Source: Gemmatimonadaceae bacterium (GTDB taxonomy: Bacteria > Gemmatimonadota > Gemmatimonadetes > Gemmatimonadales > Gemmatimonadaceae). Taken from it: a stretch of DNA of 50,084 bases. Below, piece by piece: positions 43,879-50,084 of this stretch. Position numbers and translations under genes: made by a program. Position 1 is the stretch's first letter. Each line of letters begins with the position of its first letter. Under the pieces are notes generated by a model, which did not search any database, had not been told where the DNA came from, and was given only the letters and a program-made list of their open reading frames with translations. The stretch spans positions 1 to 50,084 of the forward strand of contig JACCRF010000056.1 of NCBI GenBank assembly GCA_013813715.1, written 5' to 3'.

Positions 43879-45146
43879 TGTTGTTTCCGGAAATACCGAA
43901 ACAGGAACGACGCGATTCCGACGTGCACGGGCAGCATGAGCGCGATGATACCGCCGTTGACCTGGTCGAGCCCGGGAGCCACCTGCATCACGAAGCCAGC
44001 CAATGAGATCAACGCGACCACACCGGCAAGGAGCGCCGCAATGTTTCCTGCCGCAATGGCTTCTGCATCCGCCGAACGCGAGCGGAGAGTCCAGATGAGA
44101 CGAATCAGTACGACTGCCAGCACCAGCGACAGCGGATTGGCCTGAAACAGATTCTCGTTGCGATAGCTGTAGATATGGTTGGTGAGAACCCAGAGTCCCG
44201 CCAGACCAGACCCCAATATCCCCACGACGACGCTCCACACGGTCGCAAGCGCGAGCGCCGGAATCAGCGACCGGCGCGAATGCCCCAGTGCCAGAAGAAT
44301 TCCTCCCAGCGCGAGAACCGAAGCCGCGATCGCCAGATAACCCCCGTTTCCGCGGGTGACGGTCAACGGCTCGCCGGGCCTCGTCGCCTGGAAAAGGACG
44401 CGCTCGTTCATCACCAGCGCCTGCGATCGCCCGGGGGTGCCTCCCGGCTCCACTTTCATTCCGCGAAGGTGGATCATCATCTGTACGGGCAGGAACATCT
44501 CCTCCCACGGCGACGTCTGACGATCGACCGGCTGCCCAAGCCCGAGCATCGTACCGGTGTAAATCGGCCAGTCGTCCTGTGTCAGTCGTGCAGTGTGAAA
44601 CCTGTACGAAGAGGGATTGGGGGGCGTCTCGCGGGCCGGGCCGCTGAAAGTGCGCCTGATCGATCCGCCAAGAGCATTGTCCAGAGCGTCGCGAATCCGC
44701 GTCGAACAGTTGTCGCGATAATAGTCGTACAAGTATTCCCGGTTCTCAGGCAGAAGATTCCACGCAACGAACCTCGCGAGGCGATGCTTCTCTGCAGCGG
44801 TCATCGCGAGCTCCTGCGCCCACACCGTCCGGTTCGTCCGCCGGTACTCTGCGATCGTGGCCGCGAGATCGAACGCGCCCATCGAGTAGAGCATCCGGCC
44901 CTTGAGGAAGTTCGGGATGAAATCCTCGTCGGCGAAGTCGAACAGCCCCCAGTGGTAGGCGATGTCAGTTCCCGCAACTGCATCGTGAATCCATATCGCG
45001 TTATGGCCGAACAGCTCCCACACCTGGCTGCCGGGACCCATCGTGACGAGGTACACGGTGAGTTCCGAGCCGGGCCCGGCAGCACCAGAAACGGCGACTG
45101 TCGTGGGTGCCTGTGTTTGCGCATCTGCCTGCGGTGGATTCACCAA
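43815..45146 (-). CDS. DUF4105 (Lnb N-terminal-like) membrane protein with repeat-encoded C-terminus
   Basis: About 443 residues. Residues 25-240 form DUF4105, with MGPGSQVWELFGHNAIWI, AYHWGLFDF, and the YDYYRDNCSTRIRDAL motif (Cys as in NlpC-like hydrolases). Six membrane segments follow (about 270-420). The last ~23 residues, from KQQQPLPQRHGDTE, are translated from the palindromic repeat, so the native end has been replaced. The start is unclear: TTG 45146 is the best available. A hydrophobic stretch continues upstream in frame but has no ATG, GTG or TTG start. Confidence 0.8.
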   Translation of the reverse strand: MVNPPQADAQTQAPTTVAVSGAAGPGSELTVYLVTMGPGSQVWELFGHNAIWIHDAVAGTDIAYHWGLFDFADEDFIPNFLKGRMLYSMGAFDLAATIAEYRRTNRTVWAQELAMTAAEKHRLARFVAWNLLPENREYLYDYYRDNCSTRIRDALDNALGGSIRRTFSGPARETPPNPSSYRFHTARLTQDDWPIYTGTMLGLGQPVDRQTSPWEEMFLPVQMMIHLRGMKVEPGGTPGRSQALVMNERVLFQATRPGEPLTVTRGNGGYLAIAASVLALGGILLALGHSRRSLIPALALATVWSVVVGILGSGLAGLWVLTNHIYSYRNENLFQANPLSLVLAVVLIRLIWTLRSRSADAEAIAAGNIAALLAGVVALISLAGFVMQVAPGLDQVNGGIIALMLPVHVGIASFLFRYFRKQQQPLPQRHGDTENGKKMGNYA

Positions 45147-45182
45147 CGCAGCTGCAACGAGGACGGAACATAGAACTACCCT

Positions 45183-45225
45183 GCTACCGGCTGCCGGCCA
45201 CAGAAGGCGCTGCCGGCTACCGGCC
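45183..45225. repeat. Paired 17-bp CCGGC repeats upstream of the DUF4105 gene
   Basis: GCTACCGGCTGCCGGCC (45183-45199) and GCTGCCGGCTACCGGCC (45209-45225) differ only by two swapped bases. They lie in a 257-bp gap (45147-45403) with no credible gene. GC-rich, hairpin-prone strings (GCAGCCGGCGGCGCACT, GGCGGCGGCAGG) continue to 45360. I see no promoter in the gap. Confidence 0.6.
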
Positions 45226-45403
45226 TGATTACAACGACGGGTAATCGCCTCTTGGAATCCAATGCAGCCTGCAAACCCCGGCGAGTGAGGTATCAGTTGC
45301 AGTTCCGCTTAAGCCCGCAGCCGGCGGCGCACTACCGAGGCGGCGGCAGGCAGCCAGGTGGTTCTCGGTTCCGCAGTGCACGGGAGCCTTTCCTCGCCGC
45401 CAA

Positions 45404-46405
45404 TCACAACCGTATCTCGCGCCCCTCTTCAGCAGACCGGTAGATCGCCTCCATCACACGCATCACCTTCAGTTGATCCGCCGGAGGGTCGTACGGGGTC
45501 TCTTCCTTGAGCACGGCGACGAAGTGCGCCAGCTCGGCGCGATACGACTGAAGGAAAACGCTCTCGCGCGCCGCCGCGCCCGTCGGTGAGACGTTGGTCG
45601 GCCGTCCGTTGAGCTCCTTCACGACGCGCAGCGGCGACAGCCGCGCGCTGCCGCGCGTCGACAGGACCTCGAACCACCACCTTTCCTCCTGGCCGACATA
45701 CGCCCACGAGACATCAATGCTGAATCCAATTCCGGTTGCGCACTCGAGGTGCACGAGCATTGTGTCTTCCACGCCACCCGCGCGCGCCGTGGTCATCTGG
45801 GCGTTGACACGAACCGGATCGGGAAAGTCGGCCAGCCACAAGCAGAGATCGAGCAACGGGTATCCATATTCTAAGAACGCGCCTCCACCTGCTTCCGCCT
45901 TTCTGTACCTCCATCCCTGCTGTCCAGTGCGGAACTGGTACTGCCCCGCCCGCATCCCGACCAGCTTCCCGAGCTCGCCGCCCCCGAGAAACCTGCTCAA
46001 TTGCTGAACATCGCTTCGGAATCGATGGTTGTTTCCGACAACCACCTTGCGGTCCACCTTGACCGCCGCGGCAAGTATTCGCTGCACGCCGGCCGTCGTC
46101 AGCGAGAGGGGGCGCTCGCACAAAACGTGAACGCGCGACTTGAGCGCGCGAAGAGCATGCGGTTCATGCAGGTGATTCGGAGTGGCGATGACGACCGCGT
46201 CGAGCTCGTCGAAATCCAGCAGCTCGTCGATGTCTGTAAACACGTCGGGAACACCCAGCCGCTGGGCGAGGGCGCCTGCCTTGGGGCCATCGTTGTCGCA
46301 GATCGCAACGAGCTGCGCGCCGCGAATCCGCGAGAGAACGGGCAGGTGAGCGAGCTGGGCGATCGCACCGGCGCCCACAAGACCAAGCCGGATGTCAGCG
46401 CTCAC
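45404..46405 (-). CDS. Gfo/Idh/MocA family oxidoreductase
   Basis: 333 residues. The N-terminal Rossmann domain has GLVGAGAIAQLAHLPVL, ATPNHLH and LCERPLS. The C-terminal alpha/beta domain has GGAFLEYGYPLLDLCLWLA. Substrates in this family are sugars, inositols and bile-type compounds; the one here is unknown. The usual catalytic EKP motif reads ERP (R98). There is no linked sugar operon, and it is 39 bp from the SpoIID gene upstream. Confidence 0.9.
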   Translation of the reverse strand: MSADIRLGLVGAGAIAQLAHLPVLSRIRGAQLVAICDNDGPKAGALAQRLGVPDVFTDIDELLDFDELDAVVIATPNHLHEPHALRALKSRVHVLCERPLSLTTAGVQRILAAAVKVDRKVVVGNNHRFRSDVQQLSRFLGGGELGKLVGMRAGQYQFRTGQQGWRYRKAEAGGGAFLEYGYPLLDLCLWLADFPDPVRVNAQMTTARAGGVEDTMLVHLECATGIGFSIDVSWAYVGQEERWWFEVLSTRGSARLSPLRVVKELNGRPTNVSPTGAAARESVFLQSYRAELAHFVAVLKEETPYDPPADQLKVMRVMEAIYRSAEEGREIRL

Positions 46406-46444
46406 CGAATCGCTCCTCTCGTCGGCCGCATTCGCTCGGCCCGT

Positions 46445-47755
46445 TCAAATGCTGCCCACCGTCGTTCCTGGATAGTAGGTCGTCAGAATCGTGCGATAGT
46501 CCTGGCCCGCTCGGGCGCGTCCGATCGCGCCCCACTGGCACATTCCAATTCCATGGCCGTAACCCCCGCCGGTGAGTGTCAGCCGAGAAATCTCGCCGGC
46601 GCTGTCGGACTCGGTCTGGGCCGTGAAATACGTGCTGTTGAGTATCGTGCCGGTTGGCGTGCGAAGAAGAAAGCGGATGTCGTTGCCGCGCACCACAGAG
46701 TTGCCTCGGCCGGTCTGAATAGTCAGCGTCGCCGCCCGGTCCGACGCGGTGCGACCCTCGACGCGGATACCCGATATGCGTCCAAGCGACACCCGCTGCC
46801 CCCCCGCCGGCGCAACGGTCATTTCCCGCGCACCGGAGACCTGCTCCAGATACTTCTCGAGCGTCGCCCGCAATTCGTTCTGGTCGAAAGTGGAGGTCCA
46901 GCGGAAACGCGGCGACGCATCGCAATAGAAACGGTCCGATCCCGAGATCCTGTCGCTCACCGGTCTCAGGTGCGGCTGATCGGGCTCTCGCCACCACACC
47001 TCCTCCACCCCCGCCGTGCTTCCCCCGCAGGTCGATGAGTAGGGCGTATTGACGATTCTGCCGGCGTAGCGGAGTACCATGTCCTTCGTCGCCAGCACTG
47101 CGGCATCGGGCATTGGCTTCTCCGCGTCGACACCGCCGTAAACCTGGTCCTGCACCGACGAGTACATGTCGAACGGCCGCGTCTCGCGGCTTGTCATGCG
47201 GATGTACGAGTAGCTGCGAGCGGCCACCGCCTGCGCTTCGACGGCAGCTTCCTCGCCCGTCTGGCGGTTGCCGATTTCCAGCGGGACAACACCTCGAAGA
47301 TACGACTCGACCCCGAGCCGGTTCACGACCAGCATCCCGCTGTCGGTCGTCGTAATCAACAACTCGCCCCGGTATCGCTTGCCGCCGTGCTTCACGAACG
47401 ATCCGGGCGTTGCCGAACGCACAATGAACGGACCGGAATGTCTCGATGTGACGGACCCGTTTGATCGGATCGCGACCATCTTCCGGCCGCGCACCTCGAT
47501 CGTCATCGTGTCGTCGGGCCGGCCGCTTGCCACAAGGTTGGAGCTGTTGCGACTGTAGATGCGCCACGACCCGGTTCCCCCCACGCGCGCGGAACGCGAG
47601 GCGGTCGCGAGCGCAATCCGCACAGGTTGATCTCCCTGGTCAATGCCGCTCTCGGCGGCCGGTTCGGGCTCGCCCCGCGGAAGCGCGGACGCGCAGGCGG
47701 CGGCCCCAACCAATGCGATCGCGAGTGTTCTACGCACGTGAGGCCTCCAACGCAT
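46445..47755 (-). CDS. SpoIID/LytB-domain lipoprotein
   Basis: 436 residues from ATG 47755. An N-terminal signal with AAACAS (Cys about 20) suggests a lipoprotein. The SpoIID core runs about 110-436: [52 protein letters not shown], and [13 protein letters not shown]. It ends [17 protein letters not shown]. SpoIID is a peptidoglycan lytic transglycosylase acting on stem-less strands; here the organism is probably not a sporulator, so a wall-remodelling role is inferred. An earlier ATG at 47791 lies inside the hemL remnant. Confidence 0.92.
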   Translation of the reverse strand: MRWRPHVRRTLAIALVGAAACASALPRGEPEPAAESGIDQGDQPVRIALATASRSARVGGTGSWRIYSRNSSNLVASGRPDDTMTIEVRGRKMVAIRSNGSVTSRHSGPFIVRSATPGSFVKHGGKRYRGELLITTTDSGMLVVNRLGVESYLRGVVPLEIGNRQTGEEAAVEAQAVAARSYSYIRMTSRETRPFDMYSSVQDQVYGGVDAEKPMPDAAVLATKDMVLRYAGRIVNTPYSSTCGGSTAGVEEVWWREPDQPHLRPVSDRISGSDRFYCDASPRFRWTSTFDQNELRATLEKYLEQVSGAREMTVAPAGGQRVSLGRISGIRVEGRTASDRAATLTIQTGRGNSVVRGNDIRFLLRTPTGTILNSTYFTAQTESDSAGEISRLTLTGGGYGHGIGMCQWGAIGRARAGQDYRTILTTYYPGTTVGSI

Positions 47756-48128
47756 GCTCGATGCGGCTCGAGGCTTCCGGGACTTCAGCATTGCCGTACG
47801 CGCCGGGCTTGAACGATGCCTCGCTCATGGAAGGTGCCAAATACCCGCCGCGCTCGGGCGCAGCAAGGAAGGCTCTCTTGAACATCCCGAAGACACTCCC
47901 CATCGCTATCGCGAAATGGTGAACCGGCTCATCGTGAAAGAAGCATGCCGCCTCAGGAAGTCCTCCGCTGAGCTTGCCGAATGTGGTCTTGACGGAAGTC
48001 ACTCCGAATCGCTCCGGCGCACCGCCGGGCGCGATTCGGAATCCTGTTGTCGCCTCATCGAAGACGAGCAGCGCTCCCGATTCGTCAGCGATCCCCCTTA
48101 TCCGTGAAGGAAGCCCGGGTGGGATCAC
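47730..48128 (-). pseudogene. hemL: Decayed hemL (glutamate-1-semialdehyde aminomutase) fragment
   Basis: 132 codons. The start resembles the middle of Hem[30 protein letters not shown], then [12 protein letters not shown], which holds the PLP lysine. About 100 residues are then missing, and it resumes with [25 protein letters not shown]. The first ~230 residues are gone. It is open without stops and starts as GTGA on the rimO stop. It cannot be an active enzyme. A full hemL elsewhere would be expected if this organism makes haem by the C5 route. Confidence 0.82.
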
Positions 48129-49507
48129 CGGCCGTAGCTGCCGGCGGTTTGCGCGACCAGCGGCAGGACGCGAGTCCTATTGCGTACCAATGCCGTCCGC
48201 GCCTCGACACGAATCACCGACGCTCTGAAATCGTAGTCGTCGACGACCTCTTCCACTTTCACAGCCGCAATCGAGCCAGGTGTGAGTGGCTCGCCGATGA
48301 ATGTGATTCCGTCGATGTCGTCCGCCTGCCACGGAAGCCGCGCGAGCGCACCGCCGTTCCCGGCAAGGCGGTCAACGATGACCTGAGAGGTGGTGCCGAG
48401 GCGCGCGTCATAGCGCTCGGCAGTGATCGACCGTTGAAGTTCCGTGAGCCGCTCGAGCCGCTCGCGCTTGATTGCGTCCGGCACATCGTCAACCATTGCG
48501 GCCGCCACGGTTCCCTCCTGCGGCGAATAAGTGAACGCACCGACGCGATCGAAGGTGATCTCCTCGAGAAATTCCAGCAACTCCTCAAAGTCAGACTCGG
48601 TTTCGCCGGGAAACCCGACGATGCACGTCGTCCGGATAGCGACTCCGGGAACCGCATCGCGGAAGCGCACGACTCTTTCGCGAATCGTACGCTTTCTCTC
48701 CGGGCGGCGCATGCGGGCGAGAACATCATCGGCCGCGTGCTGCATCGGCATGTCGAGGTAAGGAAGAATGCGATTCTCCCGTGCGACGACCTCGAGCAGC
48801 CGTGGAGTGATGCCCTGCGAATACAGATACAGCATGCGGATCCACGGAATCGACGTCTCCGCCACGAGCGACTCGAGCAGCTCTGGCAGGCGAACGCCAT
48901 CGCGGCGGTCGCGCCCGTAGTGAGCAAGGTCCTGCGCGACAAGATTTACTTCGCGTGTACCGTGCAGCTCGAGGAGCTGGGCTTCGTTGACCAGCTCGCC
49001 CAGCGAGAACGAACGGTGCCGGCCGCGCATCAGCGGTATCGCGCAGAACGCGCAGCCGTGATCGCAACCCTCGCTGATCTTGAGATAGCGGACGTGCGGG
49101 AGGTCCCCGGTGTAGACCCTGACCCCGGGGTGAAGGGTGACCGGATCGCCGACGACGATGCCGAGCTTCGCGAGCTCCTGCGCGAGACGTCCGCTCTCGG
49201 ATGCGCCGAGGAAGAGGTCGACTTCGGGAAGCGCATTGATGAGCTCCTCCTTGTGCCGCTCAACCATGCAGCCGACTCCGACCACCGCCTGGCACGAGCC
49301 CTCCGACTTGTACCGCGCCGCGTCGATCATCGCGTCGATCGATTCCTTCTTTGCCGCGTCGATGAAGCCGCAGGTATTCACGATGATTACGTCCGCATCG
49401 CCGAGCGTCGCCGTGTACTCGCCACCGCAATCGGTCAGCTCGGCGAGGTATCGTTCGGTATCAACGGTATTCTTGTCGCAGCCGAGCGTGACGAACCCGA
49501 CCTTCAT
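48125..49507 (-). CDS. rimO: Ribosomal protein S12 methylthiotransferase
   Basis: 460 residues. A radical-SAM enzyme that adds a methylthio group to Asp88 of S12. N-terminal UPF0004 domain with C10, C46 and C80 for one [4Fe-4S] cluster; the radical-SAM cluster is C148, C152, C155 ([12 protein letters not shown]). A C-terminal TRAM domain (about 385-450) is present. The [12 protein letters not shown]-terminus distinguishes it from MiaB. The start at ATG 49507 lacks a clear ribosome-binding site. The stop overlaps the hemL remnant. Confidence 0.97.
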   Translation of the reverse strand: MKVGFVTLGCDKNTVDTERYLAELTDCGGEYTATLGDADVIIVNTCGFIDAAKKESIDAMIDAARYKSEGSCQAVVGVGCMVERHKEELINALPEVDLFLGASESGRLAQELAKLGIVVGDPVTLHPGVRVYTGDLPHVRYLKISEGCDHGCAFCAIPLMRGRHRSFSLGELVNEAQLLELHGTREVNLVAQDLAHYGRDRRDGVRLPELLESLVAETSIPWIRMLYLYSQGITPRLLEVVARENRILPYLDMPMQHAADDVLARMRRPERKRTIRERVVRFRDAVPGVAIRTTCIVGFPGETESDFEELLEFLEEITFDRVGAFTYSPQEGTVAAAMVDDVPDAIKRERLERLTELQRSITAERYDARLGTTSQVIVDRLAGNGGALARLPWQADDIDGITFIGEPLTPGSIAAVKVEEVVDDYDFRASVIRVEARTALVRNRTRVLPLVAQTAGSYGR

Positions 49508-49565
49508 GCCGATGGTGGCGTGGGTGCCGGTCGCGCTGCAGGAAGCGCAACGGTCACTGGGCGCG

Positions 49566-50066
49566 TCACCGATAGTTGCCGAATTTCAGCTCGACGCCGA
49601 AGTCCTGCGACCGCAACAACGCCATCGCCGCCTGGAGCTCGTCCTTCGAGGGCGACGTGACCCGCACCTGGTCGCCCTGAATCGCTGCCTGCACCTTCTT
49701 CAACTTCGCGTCCTTGATCGCCGCGGAGACTTTCTTCGCCGTATCGCCGTCGAGCGACATCTTGAGCTTGACGGTGCGCGTGACCTTGTCGCCGCCCGCC
49801 GGCTTCATGTCTCCGATGTCGAGATTCTTCACCGGAACTCCACGCTTGATGAGCTTAGACTGAAGCACGTCGAAGAGGGCGTCCATCCGGTACTCACTTT
49901 CGGCGGTGAGGTCGATGGTGCCGTCAGCTCGCTTGAAGTCAATCTCCGCGACGGTTCCCTTGAAGTCGTAACGCTGCGCGATCTCCTTCTGGGCTTGATT
50001 GACCGCGTTGTCGACCTCCTGGAGGTCGACGCCGGTTGTCACGTCGAAAGAGGATTGGGCTGCCAT
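49566..50066 (-). CDS. YajQ family nucleotide/c-di-GMP-binding protein
   Basis: 166 residues. The sequence SSFDVTTGVDLQEVDNAVNQA at the start, the RYDFKGT motif and QGDQVRVTSPSKDELQ near the C-terminus are diagnostic. Family members bind c-di-GMP or tRNA in some species. It is complete inside the window, 18 bp from the edge, and followed by rimO 58 bp later. No promoter can be seen because of the edge. Confidence 0.95.
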   Translation of the reverse strand: MAAQSSFDVTTGVDLQEVDNAVNQAQKEIAQRYDFKGTVAEIDFKRADGTIDLTAESEYRMDALFDVLQSKLIKRGVPVKNLDIGDMKPAGGDKVTRTVKLKMSLDGDTAKKVSAAIKDAKLKKVQAAIQGDQVRVTSPSKDELQAAMALLRSQDFGVELKFGNYR

Positions 50067-50084
50067 GCAACCAATCTAACGGGC

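Noticed and set aside
48047-49660. 537-codon plus-strand frame opposite rimO
   Set aside because: The minus strand encodes a complete RimO with both iron-sulfur clusters; the plus frame is an artefact of high GC.

Overview
The window is a GC-rich bacterial chromosome segment, almost wall-to-wall genes, with no phage, plasmid or CRISPR signal. The gene content (LolA, an Omp85-like barrel protein, Lnb/DUF4105, a TonB-plug-like protein with carboxypeptidase-regulatory repeats, TolB-like propellers, zinc-type S18 and L31) points to a Gram-negative organism with an outer membrane. The style, including secreted carboxypeptidase-regulatory proteins, SPOR proteins next to smc and many GTG/TTG starts, resembles Gemmatimonadota. 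That assignment is an inference and no 16S rRNA gene is present.

Layout. 1-594 is the 3' end of lexA. 591-6790 runs leftward: thioredoxin, RsmI, a DinG-type helicase, a fumarylacetoacetase-family hydrolase, a class I aminotransferase and a membrane protein of unknown function; three junctions overlap by a single base. 6870-10818 runs mostly rightward: methylmalonyl-CoA epimerase, PdxJ, an unknown small protein, a flippase-like membrane protein and IspE, with a leftward lipoprotein between. Next come a six-copy 15-bp tandem repeat, a good promoter, tRNA-Gln(TTG) and a plug-like secreted protein whose start codon touches the tRNA. 12559-15962 is prs-rplY-pth-ychF behind a clear promoter. 16965-19223 is rpsF-rpsR-(DUF2232)-rplI with a structured leader. 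19402-31098 is rsfS, a 1072-residue metalloprotease/propeller/barrel fusion, two SPOR proteins, smc, DAHP synthase and lolA.

31130-36902 is a leftward translation and cell-wall/DNA housekeeping operon: rpmE-prfA-prmC-ylbF-tmk-S41 protease-DUF2520. In it prfA seems to start at a CTG codon. 37242-38948 holds an Hsp20, a strong terminator, a truncated sigma-factor gene that keeps a promoter and palindrome, and a DUF5602 lipoprotein. 38994-47755 is a leftward accessory stretch: M16 protease, YtcJ-like amidohydrolase, DUF4105 protein, Gfo/Idh oxidoreductase and a SpoIID-like protein. It contains a 137-bp palindromic repeat that forms the end of one gene. 47730-50066 has a decayed hemL fragment coupled to rimO, then yajQ.

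No defence system, biosynthetic cluster or clearly new multigene system was found. The most interesting items are the protease-propeller-barrel fusion with its SPOR neighbours, the CTG start of prfA, the tRNA-Gln/CDS junction, two gene remnants beside intact signals, and the repeat-made C-terminus.
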